Origin: Dyadobacter sp. 676
Lineage (GTDB): Bacteria; Bacteroidota; Bacteroidia; Cytophagales; Spirosomataceae
Assembly: GCF_040448675.1 (NCBI RefSeq)
Contig: NZ_CP159289.1
Coordinates: 4,261,001-4,325,000, forward strand
Direction of reading: 5' to 3'
DNA length: 64,000 nucleotides
The notes beneath the pieces are model-generated. The model was not told the origin of the DNA, ran no database searches, and saw nothing but the letters and a program-made list of their open reading frames with translations. Made by a program: the position numbers and the translations under genes. Positions 35,687-44,667 of the stretch are shown piece by piece. The number at the start of each line of letters is the position of its first letter. Position 1 is the stretch's first letter.

Positions 35687-36310
35687 TTAGTTGACTTTGA
35701 TGACGTCGTCGTCGCCGCTGTCAGGTTTTTTTAGCTCAGGATCTTCGGGAAAACGCGGTTCTGCCGAAGAACCGGGCGAAAACGGCGTGTATGGCTGCGG
35801 GTCGGGACCCGGATTGATCGGGTCGGCCGGAGGAGGTGTCGTAGGATACACCGTCGATCTGTTTTCGTGCTCCTTGTCGCGCTGGCGGAGGATCAGGAAA
35901 GCACCCACGGCAATCAGGACGATCGGCCAGAAGTATTTTTTAAACTGGTACCAAACCGGCAGGTCGTCTAAGAGCATCAGGGCACCAAAGAAAATCAGCA
36001 CACCCCCAAGTATCATCATGGTCTGGTCTGACCGCTTTTTATCGAACAGCGGGTCCGACGGTTTGGAAGGTTCGGCACCGAAAGCCGTGTGGGTGGTGTA
36101 CACCTCGCCCCCTGGCCCGGTTGGCAGCACAGCCCACAGGATAATGTAAAGCAACCCGGTCATTCCAAAGCCGGGAGGTAATATCGGCAGCGCCATTACT
36201 ACAAAGAGAACCCGGACGATCACCACGTCAATTTGCAGATACTGAGCGATTCCCGCACAAACTCCTCCGAAAACTGCCTGGTCTGGTATGCGATGCAATT
36301 TCTTTTCCAT
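35687..36310 (-). CDS. pspC: PspC-domain protein
   Basis: A 207-residue protein. The N-terminal PspC domain is complete (RIPDQAVFGGVCAGIAQYLQIDVVIVRVLFVV), followed by further hydrophobic helices similar to the two LiaI-like genes downstream and a Pro-rich soluble tail of about 60 residues. PspC proteins sense or respond to inner-membrane stress. PspA is not in this window, so how the signal is passed on is unclear. It is the first gene of the operon. Confidence 0.85.
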   Translation of the reverse strand: MEKKLHRIPDQAVFGGVCAGIAQYLQIDVVIVRVLFVVMALPILPPGFGMTGLLYIILWAVLPTGPGGEVYTTHTAFGAEPSKPSDPLFDKKRSDQTMMILGGVLIFFGALMLLDDLPVWYQFKKYFWPIVLIAVGAFLILRQRDKEHENRSTVYPTTPPPADPINPGPDPQPYTPFSPGSSAEPRFPEDPELKKPDSGDDDVIKVN

Positions 36311-36447
36311 GATTAGTTTAGTATTTATTTGTAATCAAAGGTAGTATGTAATGCAAGATACTGTAAACCGGAAAATTATTATCGGCGGGAGGGCGTGTTA
36401 AGCGGATATTTTCAGTGAGAATGTGTTTTAAATGGTGAAAAACGGTC

Positions 36448-37071
36448 TTATTGCTCTTCGAGCGCTTCGAGGATGTCCATCATAGCGCCAAAATCCTTGT
36501 ATCCGGGGCGGATTTCCTCACTTCCGCGCAATGCAATACCGATGTTCGGAAGGAGCTCCGTGAGTGCGCTGACTGTGAATTCATTATCGAGCCCGAAGCC
36601 TACGAGTACCGGGTAGTCGGCCTCGACGGCAGTTAGTGTCTGCATCCAGGCTTCCGATATTTCCGCTTCTTTATCGCTTTCGAGCAGGAAATGCGTCACT
36701 TCGCTTTCATAGCGGCTCAAAATCGGGGCAATTTCATCGGCCTCGTAGATATCGACGCTGATACGCAGCAGAAGCGGCAGACCGACCTCGGCCCGGAGGT
36801 AGTTCAGCAAGCCTGGGTCATTCACTTGCACCGCATGCACGGGATATTCCGCCAATGCGGTCAGGATGGCTTCCGGGTCGGTCTTACCCGTCTCCGCCAC
36901 GAGCGTTACGCCGGCCAGCCAGGAACAGATATCTTCGAATTTTTTAGGAGAAATATAATTGGGGGAATCTTCGTCAATAGAAAAACCGAGCATTTCAACA
37001 CCCATCCCCGCACAATAGCGCGCATCGGAGAGGTTGGTAACATTGCTGATTTTTACGGTTTTGGTAAGCAT
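36448..37071 (-). CDS. TrpF-like (phosphoribosylanthranilate isomerase family) paralogue
   Basis: A 207-residue (beta/alpha)8 protein. The N-terminus KTVKISNVTNLSDARYCAGMGVEMLGF and SPNYISPKKF align with TrpF (KICGMTxxxDA, LGFIF..SPRYV). The catalytic Cys of TrpF, in the KICG motif, is replaced: the segment reads KISN. The later conserved strands VQVND and the C-terminal GSEEIRPGYKDF are partly kept. It is not next to any trp gene. It is therefore probably not a working tryptophan enzyme, and its real role is unknown. Confidence 0.72.
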   Translation of the reverse strand: MLTKTVKISNVTNLSDARYCAGMGVEMLGFSIDEDSPNYISPKKFEDICSWLAGVTLVAETGKTDPEAILTALAEYPVHAVQVNDPGLLNYLRAEVGLPLLLRISVDIYEADEIAPILSRYESEVTHFLLESDKEAEISEAWMQTLTAVEADYPVLVGFGLDNEFTVSALTELLPNIGIALRGSEEIRPGYKDFGAMMDILEALEEQ

Positions 37072-37094
37072 TGAAATAATACTATGTATATTGA

Positions 37095-37457
37095 TTATTT
37101 GGTTAAAACTTCGTCTTCTTGCAGCAAACCCCGAAGACTTATGTCTGCGTCAAGAATGGTCCAATGAATGCCTGATTCAGATACTGTATATTGGTCCAGA
37201 TCCCAGTCCTCAGCCTTTTCTAAAAATGGGAAAGATGATAAAGGTTTGGTAATCACTTTTTTATTATTTAGAATAAAAAGTGCCAAATCAAGGTCCCTCG
37301 CGAAACCAAAATGGTGGATTTGCAGCCCATTATCAAGTATCATACGATCCAGATCATCCGCAATGTCGATTACATCATCTTCGCCAGCCTCACTAAGAAG
37401 AGTTTGAAGCTGTTTACTTATTAAAGGCGTCGTGCCAGTTTTGAATGATTTTTTCAT
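37095..37457 (-). CDS. DUF2442 protein
   Basis: A 120-residue protein ending in the DUF2442 signature (YTVSESGIHWTILDADISLRGLLQ). It overlaps the end of the DUF4160 gene by 44 bases in another frame, an unusually long same-strand overlap. DUF4160/DUF2442 pairs recur across bacteria as compact two-gene cassettes and have been suspected to be toxin-antitoxin-like, without direct proof that I know of. Its composition is richer in A+T than the flanking genes. Confidence 0.7.
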   Translation of the reverse strand: MKKSFKTGTTPLISKQLQTLLSEAGEDDVIDIADDLDRMILDNGLQIHHFGFARDLDLALFILNNKKVITKPLSSFPFLEKAEDWDLDQYTVSESGIHWTILDADISLRGLLQEDEVLTK

Positions 37458-37650
37458 AGTTGCAGACGATTATATCTAAAATGACTCTCATTTCATTTTT
37501 CTTAAAACCATGGTTGTAGGAAACCACTATTTCCGGAACCAAAACAACTCTCGCATTACGTTTGCCTTTTTCAACATGAATGCGAATCGGTTCGCGCTCA
37601 TTCATCCAGAAAAAGAACCGAAAGCCGTTAATGTATAATACAGTTGGCAT
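37414..37650 (-). CDS. DUF4160 protein
   Basis: A 78-residue protein starting MPTVLYINGFRFFFWMNE with IRIHVEKGKRNARVVLVPEI, the full DUF4160 pattern. It is the first gene of an overlapping pair with DUF2442. The pair lies between a TrpF-like gene and the galM terminator, in lower-GC DNA, which fits a small mobile cassette. No function is known for the family. Confidence 0.75.
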   Translation of the reverse strand: MPTVLYINGFRFFFWMNEREPIRIHVEKGKRNARVVLVPEIVVSYNHGFKKNEMRVILDIIVCNYEKIIQNWHDAFNK

Positions 37651-37685
37651 ATCAAAATTAGCTAAAAAGTAGCAGAAAGAACAAA

Positions 37686-37722
37686 GGCGAAGACTGGTCG
37701 CTGGTGCGGCCGGTTCTTCGCC
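37686..37722 (-). terminator. Hairpin terminator after galM
   Basis: Perfect 8-base arms GGCGAAGA (37686-37693) and TCTTCGCC (37715-37722), extended by CTGG/CCGG with a mismatch. On the minus strand it is followed by the T-rich TTTGTTCTTTC. It lies 32 bases beyond the galM stop. Confidence 0.55.
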
Positions 37723-37754
37723 AAGGTTGTAATGAGGAATGTTGAGTCTGCTAT

Positions 37755-38899
37755 TTACTGCGCCGAAAACTTATACTTCGTAGTCGTATGGTAAGTCTCG
37801 CCCGGATTCAGCGTCGTGGTCGGGAACTGAGGTTGGTTCGGGGAATCGGGGTAATGCTCGGTTTCGAGGCAGAGACCGAAGCGTTTGGTGAATGTGGCTC
37901 CCTTTCCTTTCAAAGTGCCGTCGAGGAAGTTGCCGGTATAGAACTGAACGCCCGGCTCGGTGGTGAATACTTCCATGACACGGCCGCTTTCGGGGTCTTT
38001 CACGGTGGCAAATTTTTCCAGGCCGTCGCCGCTGCGTTTCAGCACCCAGCAATGGTCGTAACCGCCGCCCGCTTTGATTTGCTCGTCTTCCACCTTATCT
38101 ATGCCGGTGCCTACTTTGGTAGGTTTGCGGAAATCAAAGGGTGTTCCTTCTACTGCGCGAAGTTTACCGGTCGGGATGAGCGTCGTGTCTACCGGCACAA
38201 TGCTATCCGAAGCGATGGTTACCTCATGATCGAGAATGTCGCGTTTCAGGCCGGTGAGGTTGAAATACGAGTGGTTGGTCAGGTTCACGACGGTCGGTTT
38301 GTCGGTCGTTGCCGTGTAATCGATCGTCAGTGCATTGTCATTGTCGAGCGTGTAAACGACTTTTACGGTCAGGTTCCCCGGGTAACCTTCTTCCATATCC
38401 TTGCTGGTGTATTCCAGTTGCAGCCCTACCACCGAATCCCGGTTGATTTCAGTCGCTTTCCAGAGCACCTTGTCGAAGCCCTTTTTACCACCATGCAATG
38501 CATTGGGACCGTTATTGATCGCCAGCGTATATTCCTGGCCATTCAGTTTAAACTTCCCTTTTAGCAATGCGGTTACCGTAGCGTCCCACCAATGCACCGA
38601 AGAACGGGTGGCCGCTCAGATAAGGTGGCAATGAGTCGAAACCAAGCACCACGTCCGCCCACTGGCCGTTTTTGTCCGGTGCGGTGAGCTTGGTAATAAT
38701 CCCGCCGTAGTTGGTAATGTTGACGGTCATGCCGTTGGCGTTGGTCAGTGTGTAAAGGTCAGCCTGCTGGCCGTCGGGAAGCTGGCCGAAAGCCTCTTTG
38801 GAGATAGTACTGATCATTTTTTCTTCATTCTTGGTTTTTGAGCAGCTGAAAATGGCCAGGCCGATCAGCGCAGTGAGTAAAAAAAGGGATTCTTCTCAT
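37755..38899 (-). pseudogene. galM: Lipoprotein aldose 1-epimerase, two frameshifts
   Basis: Three frames join into one 380-residue protein. The ATG at 38899 begins a lipoprotein signal (MRRIPF then LLTALIGLAIFSCSK) that becomes continuous if the A7 run at 38879-38885 has six. The epimerase then reads to GNRIAK and breaks at a T4 run (38559-38562); three T restore GNRIAKGKFKLNG. Family motifs are present: NNGPNALHGG, TNHSYFNLTG (catalytic His) and the late Glu in LCLETEHYPDSPNQP. It interconverts alpha and beta anomers of galactose or glucose, probably in the periplasm. It follows galK by 34 bases. Confidence 0.85.
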
Positions 38900-38933
38900 A
38901 GTCAAAGGTTAAGAGTTTGTGTAAATGGTCAGG

Positions 38934-40121
38934 TTATGCGAGGGCGATTTCCTCGGTGCCATCGGTGATTTTCACTCGGTAGCAAGGCAGATCGATTTTG
39001 TATTTTTCCAGATAGGCTTGCTTCATTTTGGCTTCAAAAGCATCCACGGCATCTTTTTTCACCAGGTTGATCGTGCAGCCGCCGAAACCGCCGCCCATCA
39101 TCCGCGCACCTAGCACGGAATCGTCGTCCAATGTCTGGGCAACGAGGAAGTCCAGTTCGGGACAGCTTACCTCATATTCATTTTGCAGCCCGAAGTGGGT
39201 TGCGTACATTTTTTTGCCAAAATCGGGGAGATTACCTTGTACGAGCAGGTCGCAGGCGTCCTGTACACGCTGGATTTCCTCGGTGATGAACTTGCAGCGG
39301 CGGTACACCACATCGCCCATTTCATCCTTATGAGATTCTACCAATGCCGGCGTGGCATCGCGGAGGCTCAGTATTTTGGAATCATATTGTTGCAAAATAG
39401 CCGTTCCCCGCTCGCATTCCTGCCGGCGGGTATTGTATTCCGAACTCGCCAGGGAATGCTTCACCATCGTGTCGCAAAGTACGATCAGGTAATCGTCCAT
39501 CGGGAAAGGAAAGTATTCATATTCCAGTGAACGGCAGTCGAGACGGATTACCGATTCCTCCTTTCCGAATGCAGAAGCAAACTGGTCCATAATGCCGCAT
39601 TGCACGCCCACATATTCGTTCTCAGCTTTTTGGGACATTTTCACAATGCTGAAACGGTCGAGGTTCAGCCCGTAGATCTCATTCAATGCAAACAGCAGGC
39701 AGCATTCCAACGCCGCCGACGAGGAGAGTCCGGCACCTACCGGCACATTGCCGCCGAATGCCGCCTGAAAACCGCCGATCTTCAAACCCCGCTTCTGGAT
39801 TTGCTCCACAATCCCGATCTGGTAATGCGGCCAGGACTTTTCCGGTTTGGAAAGGTCGTCGAGTGAGAACGAATACGTCTGATCGAGGTCGGCGGCGTAG
39901 AGGATCACCTGGTCGTCTTCGCGCGGGGCGACGACGAAATACACGGCCTTATCGACGCTCGCCGGCAGTACGAAGCCATTGTTGTAGTCGGTATGCTCGC
40001 CTATGAGGTTAATGCGGCCCGGCGAGCGGAATACCCTCGCGGTTTCGCGTGTGGCGGTGCCAAATTTTAAAAAATATTTGTCCTGGATACCTTCTGCGAT
40101 ATCGGTTTCTGTTAGTAACAT
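38934..40121 (-). CDS. galK: Galactokinase
   Basis: A 395-residue GHMP kinase. The galactokinase signature is GRINLIGEHTDYNNGFVLPA, the phosphate-binding loop is GAGLSSSAALE, and motif 3 is RMMGGGFGGCTINLV. It phosphorylates galactose at C1 in the cytoplasm, the first step of the Leloir pathway. galT and galE are not in the window. It lies between a D-2-hydroxyacid dehydrogenase gene (16 bases upstream) and galM. Confidence 0.94.
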   Translation of the reverse strand: MLLTETDIAEGIQDKYFLKFGTATRETARVFRSPGRINLIGEHTDYNNGFVLPASVDKAVYFVVAPREDDQVILYAADLDQTYSFSLDDLSKPEKSWPHYQIGIVEQIQKRGLKIGGFQAAFGGNVPVGAGLSSSAALECCLLFALNEIYGLNLDRFSIVKMSQKAENEYVGVQCGIMDQFASAFGKEESVIRLDCRSLEYEYFPFPMDDYLIVLCDTMVKHSLASSEYNTRRQECERGTAILQQYDSKILSLRDATPALVESHKDEMGDVVYRRCKFITEEIQRVQDACDLLVQGNLPDFGKKMYATHFGLQNEYEVSCPELDFLVAQTLDDDSVLGARMMGGGFGGCTINLVKKDAVDAFEAKMKQAYLEKYKIDLPCYRVKITDGTEEIALA

Positions 40122-40137
40122 TTCAGTTTCGGTCGGT

Positions 40138-41079
40138 TTAATACCCTTTTACAAGGTTCACTTCATTGGCGATGGCCGCGCCGTTCTCTATGGCCAAAAT
40201 ATTGTTCAGAAATAAATCTACTTTACCCATGTGCTCATTTTTGTGACCGCCACCGGTATGCTGCGTCAGGACCACATTGTCCATTTGCCAAAGCGGGCTG
40301 TCGGCGGGCAGCGGTTCAATTTCCGTTACGTCGAGCACGGCGCCGTCGAGCTTACCCGATTTCAACGCTTCGATCAAAGCATTTTCATCGGTTGTACTAC
40401 CGCGGCCTACGCTCGCATAAACGCTTTGGTCCTTCATGACCGCGATAAACTCCGCATTCACGAAATGATGCGCAGTTCCCGGTAAAGTGTTGATCACCAG
40501 GTCGGCATGCGGCAATTCATCGAAAAGATCTTCCTTGCTGCGGAGATCGGCCTCCTGCGATGTACGTGCCATCAAATGCGTGGTGCAGCCCAGTCCTTTC
40601 AAAATCGCATTCACCGACTGGCCTATCGTTCCGGCTCCCAGCACGATCACATTCTGTTTGTGCAAAATTTTCAACTCGGCCCGGAGCGGCGTTCCGATCC
40701 ATTGTGTTTTTTGTTTCAAGAGCGTCAGCCTGTCGATACCGCGGTATAGCGCCAGCACGCCACCCACGATCGACTCGGCGCACGGCCGCGCAAACCAGTC
40801 GCCCATATTGGCCGTTTTGACGTGGTCGGGAATAGCGACGGACGAGTATTGATCGAACCCGGCCGAATCGAGTTGCCAGAATTTCAGATTGGCGGGAATG
40901 TTTTCGAACCAGGCTACGGGCGGATTGCCCAGGATATAGTCGGCCGTGGCGAACCAGGCTTTAAGTTCGTCGGTGCCCGCCGATTCGGTACGGAAATGGA
41001 TCTGATGCTGCGGGGTAAGCGCTTCGCTGAGTTTGGCGTTGAGCGAGCCGTCGAGTAAGGCGTGGCAGTATATGATCAT
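40138..41079 (-). CDS. D-isomer-specific 2-hydroxyacid dehydrogenase
   Basis: A 313-residue NAD(P)-dependent reductase. The Rossmann loop is VIVLGAGTIGQSV, and the catalytic Arg, Glu and His are visible in SVGRGSTTDE, VTEIEPLP and LTQHTGGGH. It reduces a 2-keto acid or oxidises a D-2-hydroxyacid; glyoxylate/hydroxypyruvate-type reductases look most similar. It leads the galK-galM operon, but no direct link to galactose metabolism is obvious. Confidence 0.85.
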   Translation of the reverse strand: MIIYCHALLDGSLNAKLSEALTPQHQIHFRTESAGTDELKAWFATADYILGNPPVAWFENIPANLKFWQLDSAGFDQYSSVAIPDHVKTANMGDWFARPCAESIVGGVLALYRGIDRLTLLKQKTQWIGTPLRAELKILHKQNVIVLGAGTIGQSVNAILKGLGCTTHLMARTSQEADLRSKEDLFDELPHADLVINTLPGTAHHFVNAEFIAVMKDQSVYASVGRGSTTDENALIEALKSGKLDGAVLDVTEIEPLPADSPLWQMDNVVLTQHTGGGHKNEHMGKVDLFLNNILAIENGAAIANEVNLVKGY

Positions 41080-41178
41080 CTATTGTTTTTGTTTAAAGAA
41101 GCAAGGTAAAATGATTTACCTGTAATATCTGCTAATCAGACGGCGAAATGGCCATCTATCCTCCACAATTACCACCTT

Positions 41179-41694
41179 TCAAATGCTTTTCAGGATTTTC
41201 GCGGCGCGCGACGCAAATGCCGGTTGTTCAAACGCAATCGAATCCTCGATCTGCGCCCGAAGCTCTTTGCGGATTTCGGGATAGATTTTGGAAAGATTGA
41301 AGAGAATGGTCAGGCAAAACGCCCGTATCGCCACCGCTACCTGGCGGTTACCGATGATTCCAAACGTGGCGTCCATCAGTTCACCATGAAATTCGTCTGG
41401 AATGGCGACGTCCTGCAAAATGCGGGCGCTGTTGCGGATAATGGCATCGTGCACGTCGGTCCGCTTCAACTGGCCGATCAGCACACCGATGTAGGGCCCG
41501 ATCAGCCCGGGCTGCAAATCGGTGGCGATACTCACGCTGTAAGCCGCCCTTTGCGCCAGACGGTACTCGTCCGACTCGAAGCAATGCATCAGTTCCCTGA
41601 ATGCTTCGGGGGAAGTGCAGGCGTATTCGGCGACTTTCGTGGCCTTCCACTTTGACTGGTGAGGATCGGCCAGCAGTTCATGACGGATATCCAT
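41179..41694 (-). CDS. HEAT-like helical repeat protein
   Basis: The ATG at 41694 gives 171 residues. An upstream in-frame ATG at 41739 lies inside the fumC terminator stem and is unlikely. The protein is all helical with repeated pairs (FRELMHCFESDEYRLAQRAAYSVS, GELMDATFGIIGNRQVAVAIRAFCL), resembling HEAT or adaptin-like repeats. There is no catalytic motif or signal peptide, so it is probably a cytoplasmic binding protein. It follows fumC in the same direction. Confidence 0.6.
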   Translation of the reverse strand: MDIRHELLADPHQSKWKATKVAEYACTSPEAFRELMHCFESDEYRLAQRAAYSVSIATDLQPGLIGPYIGVLIGQLKRTDVHDAIIRNSARILQDVAIPDEFHGELMDATFGIIGNRQVAVAIRAFCLTILFNLSKIYPEIRKELRAQIEDSIAFEQPAFASRAAKILKSI

Positions 41695-41711
41695 CTTCTT
41701 TAAGGCTAAAA

Positions 41712-41743
41712 GCAAATGCCCCACGCTTTGGCGGGGCATTTGC
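41712..41743 (-). terminator. Rho-independent terminator after fumC
   Basis: Perfect 11-base arms GCAAATGCCCC (41712-41722) and GGGGCATTTGC (41733-41743) around a 10-base loop. On the minus strand the stem runs into TTTTAGCC. It starts 20 bases beyond the fumC stop. Confidence 0.75.
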
Positions 41744-41763
41744 GAGTATGTTCAGCGTATCAA

Positions 41764-43164
41764 TTATTTGATTTCACCCACCATATCCTCCGGTTTTACC
41801 CACGCATCGAACTCCTCCGGCGTGAGGTAACCCAGCGCCACAGCCGTTTCTTTGAGCGTTGAGCCGTTCTTGTGAGCGGTCTGCGCGATTTCGGCGGCTT
41901 TATAGTAACCGATTTTCGTGTTCAGGGCAGTGACGAGCATCAATGAGTTGTTCACGTGCTTTTTGATATTCTCGTGCAATGGCTCGATACCTACCGCGCA
42001 ATTGTCGTTGAACGACACGCACACATCGCCGATCAGACGGGCCGAATGCAGGAAGTTGTAAGCCATCAGCGGTTTGAATACGTTCAGCTCGAAATGGCCA
42101 TTGGAGCCGCCGATGCTGATCGCGACGTCGTTACCCATTACCTGTGCCGCTACCATGGTCATGGCTTCGCATTGGGTAGGGTTCACTTTACCCGGCATGA
42201 TGGAACTACCCGGCTCATTATCAGGGATATGGATTTCGCCAATGCCCGAGCGCGGGCCCGACGACAGCATACGGATGTCGTTACCGATCTTCATCAGGCT
42301 CACCGCCACGGTTTTCAATGCACCATGCGCCTCCACGATCGCGTCGTGCGCCGCGAGCGCTTCGAATTTGTTTTCGGCGGTGATGAATGGCAGGCCGGTA
42401 AGCGCGGCAATGTGGCGCGCGACGTTTTCGGAATATCCCGGAGGGGTGTTAATGCCCGTTCCGACCGCGGTACCGCCCAGTGCCAGCTCCGAAAGGTGCG
42501 CCAGCGAGTTGTTGATCGCCCTCAGGCCGTGATCGAGCTGGGATACGTAGCCGGAAAACTCTTGTCCCAAAGTGAGCGGCGTAGCGTCCATAAAGTGCGT
42601 ACGCCCGATTTTAACGACATTTTTAAAGGCTTCGGCTTTCGCTTTCAAAGTATCGCGCAACTTCGTAATACCCGGAATGGTCACGTCCACCAGGATTTTG
42701 TAAGCCGCAATGTGCATGGCCGTTGGATAGGTGTCGTTCGACGACTGCGACTTGTTCACGTCGTCGTTCGGGTGCAAAAACTTGGTTTTGTCGGTAAGCT
42801 GACCGCCTTGCAGCACGTGCCCGCGATAGGCAATTACCTCGTTGCAGTTCATATTCGATTGCGTTCCCGAGCCGGTTTGCCATACTACCAACGGGAACTG
42901 GTCATCGAGCTGGCCGGCAAGGACCTCATCGCAGACCTGTCCGATCAGATCGCTTTTTTCTTTGGGAAGGACACCCGCTTCAAAGTTGGTAATAGCGGCG
43001 GCTTTTTTCAGGTATGCGAAGGCCTTGATGATCTCCTTCGGCATTTTATTGATATCCTGTGCGATAGGAAAGTTCTGGATCGAGCGTTGTGTCTGGGCGC
43101 CCCAGTATACATGGGCAGGGACCTGCACTTCGCCCATCGTGTCTTTTTCTATACGGTATTCCAT
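41764..43164 (-). CDS. fumC: Class II fumarate hydratase
   Basis: The ATG at 43164 ([16 protein letters not shown]) gives 466 residues, the normal size. Motifs include [12 protein letters not shown], the [14 protein letters not shown] [28 protein letters not shown] and the superfamily signature [11 protein letters not shown]. It hydrates fumarate to malate in the TCA cycle as a homotetramer without an iron-sulphur cluster. The open frame extends far upstream, but that extension is not part of the family. Confidence 0.94.
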   Translation of the reverse strand: MEYRIEKDTMGEVQVPAHVYWGAQTQRSIQNFPIAQDINKMPKEIIKAFAYLKKAAAITNFEAGVLPKEKSDLIGQVCDEVLAGQLDDQFPLVVWQTGSGTQSNMNCNEVIAYRGHVLQGGQLTDKTKFLHPNDDVNKSQSSNDTYPTAMHIAAYKILVDVTIPGITKLRDTLKAKAEAFKNVVKIGRTHFMDATPLTLGQEFSGYVSQLDHGLRAINNSLAHLSELALGGTAVGTGINTPPGYSENVARHIAALTGLPFITAENKFEALAAHDAIVEAHGALKTVAVSLMKIGNDIRMLSSGPRSGIGEIHIPDNEPGSSIMPGKVNPTQCEAMTMVAAQVMGNDVAISIGGSNGHFELNVFKPLMAYNFLHSARLIGDVCVSFNDNCAVGIEPLHENIKKHVNNSLMLVTALNTKIGYYKAAEIAQTAHKNGSTLKETAVALGYLTPEEFDAWVKPEDMVGEIK

Positions 43165-43314
43165 TATTTGACGTAGAATGATAATGTAAAATGAACAATG
43201 CGCGGTAAAGTTAGGATCGGGTTTGCAGTTTCTGGAGTTTTTTATGGATAAATGTTCATGTCTGAAAAAAAGAATGTTTAGATTGACGCACCGAGATCCT
43301 AAACTCCGCTTTTC

Positions 43315-44046
43315 ATGATACCTAAAATCAGCATTTACCCCGATTACGCACTGATGAGCTCCGCCGCTGCCGAGCGAGTAATCGATCTGATGAACCACAA
43401 GCCCGAATCGGTTATTTGCTTCCCGTCGGGTAGTAGTCCGAAAGGTATGTTCGATGCATTGGTAGCCGCGAATCAGAAGGGGCGTGTCGACTTTTCGAAA
43501 TGCATTTTCGTCGGCCTCGACGAATGGATTGGCCTCGGCGCCGGCAACGATGGCAGTTGCCGCGACCTCCTCGACCGCGATTTCCTGAAACCTGTCGGTC
43601 TGCGCCCGGACCAGATCGTCTTCTTCGACGGCAAAGCCTTCGATCCGCAAGCCGAATGCGACCGTATCAATAAAATCGTCGAGAGCCTCGGAGGCCTCGA
43701 CCTTATTATATTAGGCGTAGGCATGAACGGCCACCTCGCCCTCAACGAGCCCGGCACACCCTGGGATACTTACGCCCACATTTCGGAGCTCGATCCGGTG
43801 ACCGTCGAGGTAGGGCAGAAGTATTTCAAACAGCCGACCAGCCTCACACGCGGCATTACCGTCGGTATCCGCCACATTCTGGAAGCGCGTTCGGCCATTC
43901 TGTTGGCTTCCGGCGCTGCAAAGGCACCGGTTATCCAGCGGGCATTGGCATTCCCCGTTTCCAAAGATTTTCCAGCAACGGTTTTGCAGAATCATTTGAA
44001 CGCGGAGTTTATTTTGGATGCGGATGCTGCGGAGTTGATTTCGTAA
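43315..44046 (+). CDS. NagB/6-phosphogluconolactonase-family protein
   Basis: A 243-residue protein with the family motifs [26 protein letters not shown] and [15 protein letters not shown] (the GxGxDGHxAFNEP site with Met-Asn in place of Asp). The best match is glucosamine-6-phosphate deaminase, which forms fructose-6-phosphate and ammonia. The changed motif and lack of other amino-sugar genes leave room for a related galactosamine or sugar-phosphate isomerase. It is divergent from fumC. Confidence 0.82.
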   Translation: MIPKISIYPDYALMSSAAAERVIDLMNHKPESVICFPSGSSPKGMFDALVAANQKGRVDFSKCIFVGLDEWIGLGAGNDGSCRDLLDRDFLKPVGLRPDQIVFFDGKAFDPQAECDRINKIVESLGGLDLIILGVGMNGHLALNEPGTPWDTYAHISELDPVTVEVGQKYFKQPTSLTRGITVGIRHILEARSAILLASGAAKAPVIQRALAFPVSKDFPATVLQNHLNAEFILDADAAELIS

Positions 44047-44168
44047 CATATTTCCCTAAATCCGGGTTTGCGAAATCACTTTTCCGGCCAGCATTTCAAG
44101 CCTGATTTAGATATTTTATCCTAACGCAACCAGTAATTTTTCTCCACTTCACTTAAATCAAGGTGCGC

Positions 44169-44201
44169 TTTCCTGCGCAATATGCATTCCGCCTAAATTT
44201 G
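44169..44201 (+). promoter_or_regulatory. Promoter for the riboswitch-metE transcript
   Basis: A perfect -7 box TAAATTTG (44194-44201) lies 21 bases after TTTC (44169-44172), a weak -33 TTTG-like element. Transcription from here would start near 44208, just before the aptamer. Confidence 0.45.
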
Positions 44202-44230
44202 ACGCAGTTCTTTGTGAACGCCCGTCAATC

Positions 44231-44438
44231 GGGGTGGTGGTTTTTGCTTTTGGATCCCTCAGCCAAAATCAAGCAAAACAAAAAGGAACCGTGTGCAATT
44301 CACGGGCAGTCGTGCTACTGTAAGTATCCGTCCTGATGTTTTCAGGACCCGTTTTTACCCTCGCGTCCCATTGCAGCGTCCCGGCGCTTCGAGAAGGGCG
44401 GTAGAAATGATACGAGCCAGGAGACTTGCCATCACCCT
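44231..44438 (+). ncRNA. Cobalamin (B12) riboswitch aptamer upstream of metE
   Basis: The aptamer is closed by a P1 helix between 44231-44240 (GGGGTGGTGG) and 44429-44438 (CCATCACCCT). Inside are the conserved elements GGAACCGTGTGCAATTCACGG, the GCTACTGTAAG core and the B12 box GAGCCAGGAGACTTGCC near 44414-44430. After it, GGGTG (44457-44461) can pair with CACCC (44433-44437) of the P1 3' strand, a possible switch helix. Bound cobalamin should turn off metE. The mechanism, terminator or ribosome-site block, is not resolved in the 230-base leader that follows. Confidence 0.88.
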
Positions 44439-44667
44439 CAATGGCTTCCCTCTCACGGGTGGAGTGTAGTCAAGCATTGATTTACCACATTTTATAGCGT
44501 ACCACAGGCTCCCGGCCGGTTCGGGGGAACTGTATCTGTTCGTTTCGCAGGGTAGCCGTGTGTTACCGCCATGGAATGAAGTACCGGTCAGCGTTCGCAA
44601 CAGGCGTTTGCCGGGATGGGAGGGTGTTTTCACAGGGTTTTTATTAACTCTTTAAACACAAAAAGTT

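Noticed and set aside
41956..43176. 406-residue plus-strand open frame opposite fumC
   Set aside because: It is antisense to fumC, rich in His, Arg and Val as expected of a codon-bias shadow, with no family features.
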